Shown: positions 1 through 11,325 of the stretch, piece by piece
Layout of the letters: every line of letters starts with the position of its first letter
Position numbering within the stretch: position 1 is the stretch's first letter
From: Capronia americana
Taxonomy: Eukaryota; Ascomycota; Eurotiomycetes; Chaetothyriales; Herpotrichiellaceae
NCBI GenBank assembly: GCA_016110215.1
Contig: JADWQD010000003.1
Coordinates: forward strand, 2,170,001 to 2,234,000
DNA length: 64,000 nt
Direction: 5' to 3'
Notes under the pieces: generated by a model
Seen by the model: only the letters and a program-made list of their open reading frames with translations
Databases searched by the model: none
What the model was told of the DNA's origin: nothing
Translations under genes and position numbers: made by a program

Positions 1-3000
1 AGACTTGTTCCCACCGTCACCGCAGCCATCAGCTTTTTTACAAGCACCCGAAGCAGCCAGCGGGAGGCAGGTCCTGATGACCGCTCCATATGGCACACAG
101 GCGAAGCCGTGGAGGTTGTGCGGGAAAGATGGCGCCGCGGAGTAGCGGCACTTTTTTCAGGCGTGCTGAAGGCAAGGGAGCACAAAGACTCGACGTTCCG
201 CTAAAGCTCCCATGGTCGTTGTCCTGTGTAATCTGGGATCAGCCTCAATCAGTAACCAAACTGGTGTTTTGCTGGTCGCACAGGCGCGGGCCATCCCTCG
301 CATCCTGCAAGGTTCCGAGGTCAGGTGTGGCAGCTTGATCTCCCTATATCGTCGATTTAAAAGTGAGCTTGCCACGTAGATCTCCATGAATGCCGACTCA
401 GGTCTGATCAGACACCGAGAATCACTGGATCAACGACATCATCGAATAAGTTTAACAGCGAAGCAGTGGGACGATGCACGTCGCCTGAGCTCCGGAACAA
501 GTCTTGCAAAGTTGGCTCGCATGCACAATGCGCGAACTGGGAATACCATCAAACGAGGGGCCTACAGCTGAAAGAGTATCGAGGCTCTCGCTGACTTTCT
601 CGCATGCTAGGCGGGGTTATCGTTGGTGCATAGTGTGTATGCAACCTTCCCCCAATAAGGAGTCTTTGCAGCCCAGAGCCAGGGGTATTCAGGCGAGCCA
701 CATCAAGCCGATGGGCAAATAAACTTGCTGTGGTACAGAGCTGCTCGTTGACGTGAAAAGTCCTTCCTCGCTCACCATTGTACTCGAGAAGACGATTGTT
801 TCCCTTTTCTATCAGGACACGAATTCTCACCGGTGGTCGAGGGGGTTTCGATTTCTGGAGCATCACTCCGGTACTGATCGAATCCTGGGCTCGTCCGTTG
901 TTGACCATCTGCAGCCTGGGTCTTCGAAGGTCGAGACCACGAGCTGAGCTTAATTCTCGTATTCACTCCTCTTGGCACGGCCCTCCATGCCCCTCTGGAA
1001 GGCCAGGCAGCATGGCGTGGGTAGACGTGGCCGCGGCTCGACAATAGCCCGTGGAGTGTGACTGGCCTGTTGTTCTGCATTATCTTCCAAGTTGTCGGGT
1101 TGAGCTTTCAAATTTTGGCCTTGCTGAGCCTCGACCCCTGCATCTGCGGCTTGACCTTCCCATTCCAGAACTTCCCTTCCCAAAGGAAGCACGACAGGTT
1201 CCTCTGGTAATGGAATGGCGGAGCTGAAAGAACGTCGGATGGCAGACTCTCCTTTGCAAAGGCAGACACGGTCGTGCTGAAGTCTAAGTGCATTGCAGTT
1301 GCAACCTAAGCGAGACATGATGAGCCATGTGGTCCATGGATCTGATTCATGCCTTGTGGCATCTGGCCACACCTTCCAGGTGCTGGTCAGCCACTTTTCC
1401 GGCCAATGCCATGTCCTGTCGATGAAGGCGCCACCGAAGACAGCAGTCGTTCTATAAGAATGAGACTTTCCCTACCTGTAATGCTAAATGACCAGGGACC
1501 TACACTTTTGGAGACATTTAGATTCATTGAAGGACTTCACCATGAACGACCCCAGCGGAGAATACACTTACATCTGCTCAGCAGGCCCGAGGAGATCAAT
1601 CGTCCTGCTCTTCTCCGATGGCACTCCTAGGCAACATAGAAGGGATATCAAGCCCGATATGGTATCCACAGTGAAAAAGCCAGGGAGTGAAGAATCTTTT
1701 CAGGGTAACAGAGTTGAAGGAGCACTCTTCAGTAAGTCGCGGCACCAATCAACGACAATATCAGTTAGTGTGGCGCGCATTAGCTTATGCATCACTCGTC
1801 TGATTCTAGCCTGCGAACTGCGAAGCGGCAGAATGGGAGGAAGCAAGACCGTGTACTGGATGATTGACCCCAAATGGCAAAGCCAAAGACCTGAGGCTGG
1901 GCAGCGGGTTGGGTGGGCGACGACGGTCAGACTGGGACTCGGTCCTGGGATGAACACTTGGGGCATGGTGCCAGTGTGGGCTTCGGACAGGTGGGACTTG
2001 GGGATTGACTCAAGTACCAGAGAGAAGATTGTGTCCATGTACTATTTCCAGAACGATTATGGCCGTGTTCGGCCTTGCAAGCCCAGCGGGATGTTGGACG
2101 TCCCTGGACACCGGCCAAGAGCCAGGTCGGAAACAAGGTATACAGTTGTTCAGACGTGGGATCGAGAGGTCGTTGACGATGAGCGCTAAGCAACAAGTTG
2201 AGACGTGACGATGATAACAACGGATGGTTGGACTTTCGGGGCGGAACATGCAATCGTCGCTGGAGTGATGGTGTTTGGGCTCCCTTGCTACATAGCATAA
2301 TCCATGCTTCCCCTTCTGAAGACATATTCACCATTGCGTGACCGGACCGTATCGGCGTGGTCTTGTGTACCCATCCATATCTTGAGCGACTCGTTTTCAC
2401 GGGCCGGTGTCCTTGGAAATGAACTCAGCCAGAAGGAATTTGACCGGCATTGAAATGAACCCCTCGGAATAATTTTTTGAAGAGCAGGGTTTAGGAAGTG
2501 AGATCATCGCGATGAGATTGGGTTGATCTTGATGAAAGAGATAAAGTGGTGTCTGGTGGAGTTGATATGGCGCCAGAATGGCAAGGCAGCTAATCGGCAC
2601 ACCAAGTGAAATCCACTTTCGAAGCCGAGCTCGCCGAAAATGAGGATGGCTCCTTCGCTAAGAGACACGAGCGCAAGCACCAAAGTGACGGACTCCAGCC
2701 TGCCGCGCCGCTCGTGTCGGACCTTGTGCAGGCTGGGCGAGCACTTCAGCAACGCGACCCGCAGCGAGTAAGGGTGATCAAAGAAAAATCATTTACGAGG
2801 CTAGGTAAGTAGCAGCGAGGGCCGCAATGCATGATGTGAAGAGCATAAGCACAATAAAGGGCCGTGCCACTGCTTGGGCCTCCTGTCAGCCAGCACTTGG
2901 GCCGCGATCTGACCGCTCGGGCATGAGACTGGCCCGGCCAGTCTGGGGTAACAAAGCCTTTCATGGCCTGAAGATGGCCTTCGACCGGTCTGTGCGAGAG

Positions 3001-3500
3001 CCTTGTCGCCATGGAAATTCATTAGCCGAAGGGCTCGGTCTCATAATTTATTGTTTGATGAGATTCACGATTTGTCCCTGTAATAGCTGGAACTACACTA
3101 CGATTTCGAAACTGTTCTATGCACGGAATGCCGTGACTGGATCGCAATTGGCGAGCGCAGGTTCGCAGAAATGAGCGCAGGAGCGCAGTCAAGCAAGGGT
3201 CTTGGTGTGCGTCGCAAGCAGGCCGCATGGAAGCTTGTGTTTCAGAGCCCCCGTTAGCCGTGTCCAGGGTGGGGAATGGGCCGTGATTCAAGCCCAGGAC
3301 CTGCAGGCGAGCGTGTTTAAGCACCTTTTCTGGTGCCGGTTTCTGGTTGAGGAAGCCAATGAGGCGCCCGTGCCTGACGAGGCTAGAGCAAGACCAGAAT
3401 GGCCTGGGAATCACGATCCCACGGCATGGGGCCTTGACGGCTGTGCGACACCGAGGCCAGTCCCGATTCATGCATTGGCTGGTATCGGCATCAACTCCTG
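1..3500. other. Gene-poor stretch, no supported gene
   Basis: Open frames here (the longest is about 230 codons at 1488-2189 on the plus strand) show no recognisable domain, no consistent splice structure and odd composition, and they overlap frames on the other strand. I see no transposase, reverse transcriptase or tRNA. It may be intergenic DNA or heavily decayed sequence. Confidence 0.5.
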
Positions 3501-4369
3501 ACACGACTTCTCTCACACTTCACTCTCAGTTACACCCACTTTCAGCCTTTACCTTCGTTTCCCTTGCTTATCGTTCTGCCGTCCTGTGGTCGTGCTTCCA
3601 CTCCCTCACCCAGTTTCTTCCTATCCTTCTTGTTGACTGCCTCTCAAGCGTCGTGGCCCTGATTCGGTGAATCCAGTTGGATAGAGACTCTGCACTCGTT
3701 TTCGAGGTTCATTGCTGCGCAATTGAACCACTGTCGCCCTTGCACATAACAGTTCACGCTCATTAACACCATCACCTGTTTGCTGGACCGCAGCCCCGTT
3801 CTTTCGACACTTGACGGACTCGACGTCCGCACCTTCACTCCCGTGACCGATATCCCGCAACAAGTTTGCGACCTTCTTGGTCCTACTCAACTATCGCACC
3901 CAGCCGTATCACGATCGAACGACAATCCACGTCAGCCAGCTCTGACGTCCGTTTCCACTTAGCGACACCTCAAAACCCGCACAGTTGAATAAACCGTGTG
4001 TGTGTCGAAACAACAGCAGTGCACTTAGAGCCCAAGGTACGCCGTTCATTGTCTACTCTGCTCGAACTCTAGGACACGGATGGAATGATTACGGAACAAC
4101 GCATTTCATGGGACATCTTCTGGACTTTGCTGACAGCCGCCATAGCCTCCAGGTTTTGTTCTTCTCGAGCAACACTGACACCTGTAGAGGTGGCACTTCT
4201 TCCTCACGAACACCCATTTCCTTGCTTCAAACACCCTCACGGACATGCATCTGCTGTGCTAGAGGCTCGGGCGTCTGTCAGTACTGTCCAAGAAGAGCAG
4301 AGTGGCTAGTGTCTGCCTTAACTCAGGCCGGACTGCCTCGTACAAACGCAGGTCTCTGCAACACCCACC
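3500..4369 (+). promoter_or_regulatory. Pyrimidine-rich promoter and leader of the EGF-like gene
   Basis: A C/T-rich stretch at about 3505-3640 is typical of core promoters of fungal genes. Between it and the ATG at 4370 lie roughly 750 bases with no convincing coding frame but several short upstream ATGs, so the transcript may have a long leader. The transcription start is inferred, not seen. Confidence 0.4.
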
Positions 4370-6796
4370 ATGGATCCATACCGACCAAAGACATCGCAGT
4401 CAGCCGAGAACCGCTTCCACTACTCCAAACCTAATTATGCACAACCTTCGCAGTATCAGCAATTCCCTCCGCATCCGTCGGTAAGAGTCCCCCCGAATCT
4501 CAAGCTCAGTGCCCGCCAAGTCCCTGCTGGAGTGGGAGTTGCGCCTCCTCCGGTGAGATATGGCAGCCCGGCACGCCCTATACCACAGCAAAGCTCTAGT
4601 GGGAGTGGGATGCTAGTACAAGATTTCAAATTTCCCGCTGTGCCTCCAATTCCCGCGACTAGCTCCAGCAGATCCAGGCAGGAGCCTTGGCAGCAGTCGC
4701 CGGGGCGGAGGTATAACGGACATGATTCCTATATGTCGTCAGTCGTCAATGATTTTACTCCGGGGACCACACCCGGCTCCAAATCACGGGGCTTCCCCAC
4801 ACCGACCTCGAGGAGATATTCCGGGTCGGTCTATGCTGAGAGTGAGGCTCTAGGTCTCGAAGAGCGATTCGACCCAGAGCCAGGCAGCCCGGAGTCAGAC
4901 GCAACATACTCACCTGATCCAGCACAACAGATAGTGCGACAGGCAAGTCTGGGCAAACGCGCGAAGCCTGCTATCACCACCATTAGAAACAGAGAGAGCC
5001 AGCTGGAGCCGAACATACCGGAAAATTTCCCAGCTCCGCCAACCCAGATCAACAGGAAAGCAACGATGGAAGCGCTCAGCGCGGCTGTATCCGCTGGCAT
5101 GAGCAGTGTGCCTCATATTGGTTCGCGCTCAGGAACACCTGTATCCCGCAGCCACACCCCGATTAGGATGCCCTTCGATACATCACCTCCAACATCCCCC
5201 TCTGCAGATAGAGAATTTCTGCAAACCCCAAAGTCCCCCAACACGATCGTATCCGCAAAGGTACTTGGCCAGACGCCAAGCTCTTCCCATTCACAGAGAT
5301 CCACGAACCCTCTGCTCGGTCTTGGCATCGAGCAACCCTCGATGAGCAATAAGATCCCCGCCAGTCGACGACCGCCCAAACTCGACATGGACGCTGTCAG
5401 GGATGCGGAAGCACGCGGCAGCACAACAAGTCTGGCAGATCTGATCAAGCGGGCCACGAAACTGGCTGCCAATCTGGATAGAGGCAAGACCGCGAGCAGG
5501 CTAGGTATGTTGGATATGTTTGGAAGCGGTGAAAAGCTAGGTTTAGGCGGTGCCACAAATCGCCATTCGACCATGTCGGACATGCTGTCAGCTTTCCCGG
5601 CTCCTGCGATAGGTGGTACTCCCACCAAACGAGACACTGCTTGGCCTTTAGGCGAGAAAAGTGAGGCCTACGCCTCAACAACGGACCTGTCTAGAGGTCG
5701 ACCGGCGAAGCAACGGCGGAAATGCTGCGGCTTATCACTACCTGTTTTCATCGTTGTCATTATCACCATCATCATCCTTGTCGCTGCCGCTGTATTAATA
5801 CCGATCTTTCTAATACTTGTACCAAAACAACACAAGAACAGCAACGAGCTCAGCGACTGTGCTTCGAGCCATCCTTGCCGAAATGGTGGCACCAGCATTG
5901 TCAGCAACAATGCTTGTGTCTGCGTGTGCTCGAATGGCTTCACCGGGAGTCAGTGCGAAACCTCTGGCAACGCAGACGACTGTATGACCATCACCTTGAA
6001 CGACGGCGACACTGAGTATAAGAACGCAACGATCGGGTCTTCAATCCTTCCATCTCTCACGGATGCACAAACAAGATTCGACATCCCTCTCAACGTGTCG
6101 ACCATATTATCAGTATTCTCCTTTAACAATCTTTCATGCACCAGTGAGAACTCTCTCGTTGACTTCAATTCAAGCGCCCTGAACCAGGGGACAAAGGCAA
6201 AACGCTTCGTCATGGTACCGGGCTTCGAGCCACAGCCGCCGGCTATCAATAACCACCCCCACCCACCACGGTTTACGGCTCGCGCAGAAGCAGATTGCTT
6301 GAAAGAACATCTTGAGAGGCGGCAAGATGGCGAGTCAGCCGGCACGACAACTTCCAACGGTATCGTGTTCGCGCAGAGCTCTCCTACTATCGGCGCGATA
6401 GATCCAACCACACCTGTCGTTACTGGTGTTTCCAGCGTTGCCAGCGTCAGCGGAACGAACCCTCCTACCGCTTCCGCAACTCAGACGGAATCACAGAGCA
6501 CTTCTGCCACCACGAGTGGGGCTCAGCCTTCGGCAACTGTGACCGACGAGGAACTTGAATTTGCCAAGGTTGTGGTTCTTTACGTCTTGCAGGAATCACA
6601 GGCTGTGAGCGTTGTGGTCAATGCACAGCAGCGCATTGAGTCATTCTTTGCTTCCCAATCGTTGGGCAATACCACGTCAGCGAAGGTGGATGTTGGCTTA
6701 GGCAACCTCTTGCTCACGGCAGATTTTGACAAGTTCAGCATAACCATGGGAGATGGGGAAGTGATTGGTGGTAACAAAGGGTCAGGCTCAAGGTGA
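4370..6796 (+). CDS. Single-pass membrane protein with EGF-like domain
   Basis: Intronless frame of 808 residues. Residues 1 to about 450 are Pro/Ser/Arg-rich, low-complexity and probably cytosolic. A strongly hydrophobic segment at about 457-485 follows a KQRRKCC stretch, so the protein probably has a type II orientation with the N terminus inside. Just after it, at about 497-535, a six-cysteine EGF-like module is visible (CRNGG, then CVCVCSNGFTGSQC). The rest is Ser/Thr/Asn-rich with many N-glycosylation sequons and a conserved-looking region near 680-800. There is no signal peptide. Fungal proteins with this TM plus EGF layout are known but have no assigned function; a cell-surface adhesion or sensing role is inference. 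The start is the first ATG of the frame, in the context CCACCATGG. Confidence 0.85.
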   Translation: MDPYRPKTSQSAENRFHYSKPNYAQPSQYQQFPPHPSVRVPPNLKLSARQVPAGVGVAPPPVRYGSPARPIPQQSSSGSGMLVQDFKFPAVPPIPATSSSRSRQEPWQQSPGRRYNGHDSYMSSVVNDFTPGTTPGSKSRGFPTPTSRRYSGSVYAESEALGLEERFDPEPGSPESDATYSPDPAQQIVRQASLGKRAKPAITTIRNRESQLEPNIPENFPAPPTQINRKATMEALSAAVSAGMSSVPHIGSRSGTPVSRSHTPIRMPFDTSPPTSPSADREFLQTPKSPNTIVSAKVLGQTPSSSHSQRSTNPLLGLGIEQPSMSNKIPASRRPPKLDMDAVRDAEARGSTTSLADLIKRATKLAANLDRGKTASRLGMLDMFGSGEKLGLGGATNRHSTMSDMLSAFPAPAIGGTPTKRDTAWPLGEKSEAYASTTDLSRGRPAKQRRKCCGLSLPVFIVVIITIIILVAAAVLIPIFLILVPKQHKNSNELSDCASSHPCRNGGTSIVSNNACVCVCSNGFTGSQCETSGNADDCMTITLNDGDTEYKNATIGSSILPSLTDAQTRFDIPLNVSTILSVFSFNNLSCTSENSLVDFNSSALNQGTKAKRFVMVPGFEPQPPAINNHPHPPRFTARAEADCLKEHLERRQDGESAGTTTSNGIVFAQSSPTIGAIDPTTPVVTGVSSVASVSGTNPPTASATQTESQSTSATTSGAQPSATVTDEELEFAKVVVLYVLQESQAVSVVVNAQQRIESFFASQSLGNTTSAKVDVGLGNLLLTADFDKFSITMGDGEVIGGNKGSGSR

Positions 6797-7798
6797 CCCG
6801 GGGGATAGAAAGTCGGCGCAGTCCCAGGTAAAGTGGCTTGCAAGCTCCAGACCATGTGCATTTCCAGCGGCGTCCTTGAACATGAGCGTATTTTTGGTTA
6901 CTGATATATCCCTGTGTACTCCGGACGTGTCGGCGAGTTGGTGCCCATCAGGCATTTGGGCGAACAGCGCGCATTGGGGGACATATCTTGGAAACGGGAT
7001 TCAGGAGGTGGCCGAGGTGGCCGCACGATCTATTTATTGATTCCCCTTGTTGTATGATACGCCGAAGTGGATATGTACGTGGACAAACACAGCGGTCCAT
7101 GGCCCTGGTATCCACACACGATACATGATGTGCGGACGGTGACCTCTTTTTTTGGGCTCATGTGTGTCCTCTGTGCCATGTATGTATGTTCATGTACCGA
7201 GTACAAGGAGGAGATAGGGAAATATATGATCCCAGCGCATACTTGGTGTCTATTTGTTCTCAACCACCTCCTGCGTGCGAGACTTGCTCTGAGCTTGTAC
7301 TCTTTGTTCGTACTTCGCACTGCGGAAGGACATAGCGTAGCTTAGCTTATGTACCATACCATACACGAGCTCGTCAGCCACTCGTCAAAGTTTTGGGTCA
7401 AGGTCCACACCTGCACGGCCCTTCCGTCGTAGATAGAGCTGAGGGACCACTCGGATCCAGTATTCATTATGTAGTTGCATATCATCTCGAGGCGATCAAA
7501 TAACGGGGAGGAATGGAGTTATCATTACGTCGTATTGCTTCGTGGTTTCATGCTCTCATGCGTGGACCTCAAGCGGTGTGTACTTCTTCCACGGGCAGCA
7601 CTGCTCACTCTATCGGGGTACCTGTTGCTTCCTCGCTCACTCGGCCTAGCTGATTGATGCGTGCTAGTACATGACTGTCTCGTGCGCTTGTGCTGCTCTT
7701 GCTGACTGAAGGTTGGAATGAATCCGCTAGTCTTTGCTTGCTCACTCGACCAATTCCACAAGAATGTTGTATCAGCCCCGACCGTTCTATATTCGTTG
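6797..7798. other. Convergent intergenic region
   Basis: Lies between the 3' ends of the EGF-like gene (+) and the phosphoserine phosphatase gene (-). It is rich in TATA/GTACAT-like simple sequence near 7060-7380 and must carry both 3' UTRs. I see no gene in it. Confidence 0.5.
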
Positions 7799-9250
7799 TT
7801 AGTCCCTCAGCAGCTGATCGATTTCCTCTTTGGTCAATCCCAGCAGGTAGACCAAGTCTAGCAAGCTCTCGCCAATGTTCAGTCTCGCGGGCGCTTCCAT
7901 CTGGACTTTTGACTTTGCCTTCCAAGCTACACCTAGCCCGGCTGTTTTCAGCATGGGGATATCATTCGCTCCATCGCCGACGGCCATTGTCTGTGCAAGC
8001 GGGATGCCCTTCCCCTTGGCTAAGCTGATCAACAAACTCTGCTTATGCGCCGAGTCGACAATCGGGAATGCTGGGTCCAGCTCGCCTGTGAGGGTGTTGG
8101 TTTTGTCATCTGATATAAGGTGATTTGCGAATGCATGGTCGAGGCCGAGTTCATTGGCAAGCCAGTCTGCCAGAGGCTGGAATCCGCCACTCAAGACGGC
8201 AAGTGTGAAGCCGAGGCGCTTCAGGCATTTGCAGAGTTCCTTCGCACCCGGCGTGATGACGATTTTTGGCTTCAGCTGCTCGAAAACGTCGGCGGGCACG
8301 CCCTTCAGAAGCGCTACTCTTGCTTTGAGCGAGGCTGCAAAGTCCAGTTCACCATTCATCGCTCGTTCTGTTATGGCGGCAACCTCCTTCTTAACTCCGA
8401 CGAAGCCGGCAACCTCATCAATGACTTCCTGTTGGATTAGTGTTGAGTCCATGTCGAAGACACAGAGTCGCCTGTGCCGCCGATATACCGTGTCGGGTTG
8501 CAGGATAATCTCGCAATTCCACTCTCGTTCGAATTTGTAGATTGATTCGTGTTTGGGAATCAGTTCAAACGGGAGATATTGGGGATTGGGAGGAGGCGTG
8601 AAGGTGACTTCCATAACCCGAGGCTTGAACGGGTCGGGGGCTAGACAACGGTGAGACGACGTCAGGCGTCTCTCCTCTGGCTCATTGTGAATTAGAAGGC
8701 TATCGAGCGTCGAAAGGAAATGGGTCAAGCATAGTTGAGAGATGTAGGCGCCATACAAGTGGTCGAGAGGTTCCGGTTCAGGCGCGGGGGGCTCCAGTGG
8801 ATATTCTTGAATGCTCGTCGTGGGCGCAGAACCTTCTGCAATCTCGGGTGTCGGAAGGAAATCTGTAGGCTTGGCGGGAGGGGATTGATCTGGATGAAGA
8901 TGAGGATGTCGCGGAGCGGCCGAGTTGTAGAAAATGGTCGCAACGAGCCTCGCAGGATCCCCTCGTTCAGGAATGCAATTGGTGTGTGAGATTGTGTGCA
9001 CAGCTCCACTCTCTTGAGCTACAATGGGCGACGGAGGAATCGCACTGATCGATCTCCTGGAGGCGCTCGACAAGGACAGGTTTGACATCGCATTTCGAGG
9101 GACCCGGGCGGGCTGCTCAAGCACTCCATCAATACTCGCCGACGGGCCTGTCTGGCGAGTCTTGTACTCGAGGTGGTCGTCGAGATAACTACTACTGGTC
9201 AGAGAGTCTTTAGCTAGGCTGGGCTTGCGCTGTCGAGTAGGAGAGGCCAT
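7799..9250 (-). CDS. SER2: Phosphoserine phosphatase
   Basis: 483 residues, no intron. The last step of serine synthesis is hydrolysis of O-phosphoserine to serine. The HAD-superfamily core starts at about residue 264 with the nucleophile motif VFDMDSTLI (D-x-D). It is followed by the VLSGGF motif that supplies the phosphate-binding Ser, a conserved Lys region, and the metal-binding motif AVGDGANDIPML. This order and spacing match SerB-type phosphatases. The N-terminal 190 residues or so are longer than in yeast Ser2 and partly low-complexity; residues 95-240 may correspond to the regulatory N-terminal region of fungal homologues. The start is the first ATG of the frame. It is divergent from PAPS reductase and shares an intergenic region with it. 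Confidence 0.93.
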   Translation of the reverse strand: MASPTRQRKPSLAKDSLTSSSYLDDHLEYKTRQTGPSASIDGVLEQPARVPRNAMSNLSLSSASRRSISAIPPSPIVAQESGAVHTISHTNCIPERGDPARLVATIFYNSAAPRHPHLHPDQSPPAKPTDFLPTPEIAEGSAPTTSIQEYPLEPPAPEPEPLDHLYGAYISQLCLTHFLSTLDSLLIHNEPEERRLTSSHRCLAPDPFKPRVMEVTFTPPPNPQYLPFELIPKHESIYKFEREWNCEIILQPDTVYRRHRRLCVFDMDSTLIQQEVIDEVAGFVGVKKEVAAITERAMNGELDFAASLKARVALLKGVPADVFEQLKPKIVITPGAKELCKCLKRLGFTLAVLSGGFQPLADWLANELGLDHAFANHLISDDKTNTLTGELDPAFPIVDSAHKQSLLISLAKGKGIPLAQTMAVGDGANDIPMLKTAGLGVAWKAKSKVQMEAPARLNIGESLLDLVYLLGLTKEEIDQLLRD

Positions 9251-10401
9251 GGCTAGACAAGATGGTCACAACAAGAGCATTGCATAAAGCTGTATAGACG
9301 ATGTCGTCGAGCAGCGAAGGGAGAAATGAGAGAGAGGAGAAAGGAAAGGATCAGCAACTGCAAGACGACGTCATCGCATCTCGGCCCAATGCAGGAACAA
9401 TTTTGAACGTCCTGTGTATCTTGTTAGTTCTTTTGGGCAGCGGTTGCCGAGATGGAATTTCTGCCAAATTCGTGATGTCATCGGTGCCCCTCGCAATAGT
9501 CCTACTCGTTCGTACAATAAGGCAGTCCTTGGAATTCTGACCGTACCAAAGTGCTGTTAAAATATCTTCTCACGTGCTCAATCGCACGTGACATTCTTGG
9601 CTCGGATGTCGCAATGCAGCTTGGCGCACAAATGGGAAAGGTCTCTGGAACTCGGCAAACCCCCGGAATGTGGTTTTCAGCTGCAGGATCACGCGCTCTA
9701 TTTTCGTAAATCTGGCTACATATAGCGAGGCTTTCGTCAACGGAGCTCCCTCTCGCGACATCACCGCGGCGCTCCGTATTCGCACTACTTCACACATTGA
9801 CTGTCTTGGCCAGATGATGTGCTCACAAGCAGCAGTCACGTAACTTGCAATCCGGGGCTTCTGTGTGGTTGGAGCGCCCTCCGAACATGCCGCCGAGCCA
9901 GTCCGGGTGAAAAAATGGATCCCCAAGTGAGTCCAGCTCGCACGCATGTAGTAATGCATATTTTCTCCGATTCCCGATTTTCTACGGCTGTCGGAGTGAG
10001 AAGGCCAGCAAATGACAACTGATATCAGTCGTCGACAAAGGCCCGCATCCAATGAACATAGGGAAGGCTGTTTGCCTCTCGATCACGCCATCGACCAAGT
10101 GATGAGGCACTCGAGGGAGATGAGGGATCTGAGCTCTCTCTTCTGAATTTTTGCCCGCGGCAGGCGAGGCTCTCGACTCCTAGTTCACTCCACCGCTGAA
10201 TTGCGTGCTCGACAATGGTACGGAATGGTTGATTTGTAAAGGTGGGTTTCCAGCAGTTTCATCATCCCCTATGTTGCCATCAGCTTCGTCAGGTCGGTCA
10301 GTTCGATCACTCCTCAAATGCGTTCCCTCTCCAGCTTCTTCGCGTCTCTGCACCAAGCGTCTCTGTTCTTTTTAAATCCCTTCGCCACAAATCGTACCGC
10401 G
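9251..10401. other. Divergent promoter region SER2 / PAPS reductase
   Basis: About 1.15 kb between the two divergent starts. It holds two CACGTG boxes (listed separately) and no supported gene. A 79-codon frame at 9301-9540 is most likely chance. Confidence 0.5.
9571..9590. promoter_or_regulatory. Pair of CACGTG boxes
   Basis: CACGTG occurs at 9571-9576 and again at 9585-9590, 14 bases apart start to start. In yeast this is the Cbf1 site of many MET genes. Its position between a serine-synthesis gene and PAPS reductase makes a role in sulfur control plausible, but this is inference. It lies about 320 bases upstream of the SER2 ATG and about 810 upstream of the PAPS reductase ATG. Confidence 0.4.
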
Positions 10402-11325
10402 ATGTCAGTGAGAGCAGACTCCCCGTGTGGGAGCGGCCGCAGCAGCCCCTCATTGGAGGGCGCCGACTCTGGATATGTCTCTGGCACCAGCAGTGAGAGT
10501 GATATGCCCGAGTTGTACTTCACCAAGCCTCACCTTCGCTTCCTCAATCGTCAGCTTCAGTTTCTCGAGCCTCAGGAAATCCTGAAATGGGCCATCACCA
10601 CCATTCCCAACCTATACCAGACCACCGCTTTCGGCCTGACTGGTCTAGTGTCCCTCGATATGTTGTCGAAGCTCAAGGTCCCTCGGCCTCAGATGGTGGA
10701 TCTTGTCTTCTTCGATACCTTGCATCATTTCCCCGAGACATTGGAGTTGGTGGAAAGGGTACAGGCAAAATATCCTCTGGTGAACATCCACACCTTCAAG
10801 CCGGCAGGGGTCGAGACAGCAGAGGAGTTCAAGGAGAAGTACGGCGACAAATTATGGGAGACCGACGATAACAGATATGACTATCTCGTCAAAGTGGAAC
10901 CAGCACAGCGGGCTTACCGTGAGCTCAACGCCTACGCCGTCCTTACCGGCAGGAGACGGAGTCAGGGCGGGGCTAGAGGCTCCCTCGACATTATCGAGGT
11001 CGACGAGGCCGGGCTGCTCAAGATCAACCCCCTCGCCAACTGGACGTTCGAACAGATCAAGCAATACATTGACGAAAACAACGTACCATACAACGCCCTG
11101 TTGGACAAGGGCTACAAGAGTGTCGGTGACTGGCACTCGACGCAGCCTGTCCAGGTCGGCGAAGACGAGCGCGCTGGTCGTTGGAAAGGTCAACAAAAGA
11201 CCGAATGTGGCATTCACAACCCTCGTTCGAAGTACGCGCAGTTCTTGATGGAGCAGGAAAAGCAAAGAGAACGAGAAGCTTTAGGACGCGCCCTCGAAAA
11301 GGTCAGCCTCGAGGGCCAGTTATGA
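10402..11325 (+). CDS. MET16: Phosphoadenylyl-sulfate (PAPS) reductase
   Basis: 307 residues from the ATG at 10402, no intron. Reduces PAPS to sulfite using thioredoxin, in the cytosol, as part of sulfate assimilation. The PP-loop-like fold is seen from about residue 65 (TTAFGLTGLVSLDML, then LVFFDTLHHFPET). The C terminus carries the family motif KTECGIH with the catalytic cysteine. There is no thioredoxin-like C-terminal domain and no iron-sulfur cysteine pairs, so it is the PAPS-type rather than the plant or bacterial APS-type enzyme. An in-frame ATG at 10318 would add 28 residues; I prefer 10402 because the family is cytosolic and conservation begins later. ATP sulfurylase follows about 1 kb downstream in the same direction. 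Confidence 0.93.
   Translation: MSVRADSPCGSGRSSPSLEGADSGYVSGTSSESDMPELYFTKPHLRFLNRQLQFLEPQEILKWAITTIPNLYQTTAFGLTGLVSLDMLSKLKVPRPQMVDLVFFDTLHHFPETLELVERVQAKYPLVNIHTFKPAGVETAEEFKEKYGDKLWETDDNRYDYLVKVEPAQRAYRELNAYAVLTGRRRSQGGARGSLDIIEVDEAGLLKINPLANWTFEQIKQYIDENNVPYNALLDKGYKSVGDWHSTQPVQVGEDERAGRWKGQQKTECGIHNPRSKYAQFLMEQEKQREREALGRALEKVSLEGQL

Noticed and set aside
1488..2189. 233-codon plus-strand frame as a gene
   Set aside because: No domain, no splice logic, Trp/Arg/Gly-rich like chance translation, and opposite-strand frames of similar size overlap it.
9301..9540. 79-codon frame beginning MSSSSEGRNEREEKGK
   Set aside because: Lies in the SER2 promoter and leader, ends with no conserved feature; hydrophobic end is likely chance.
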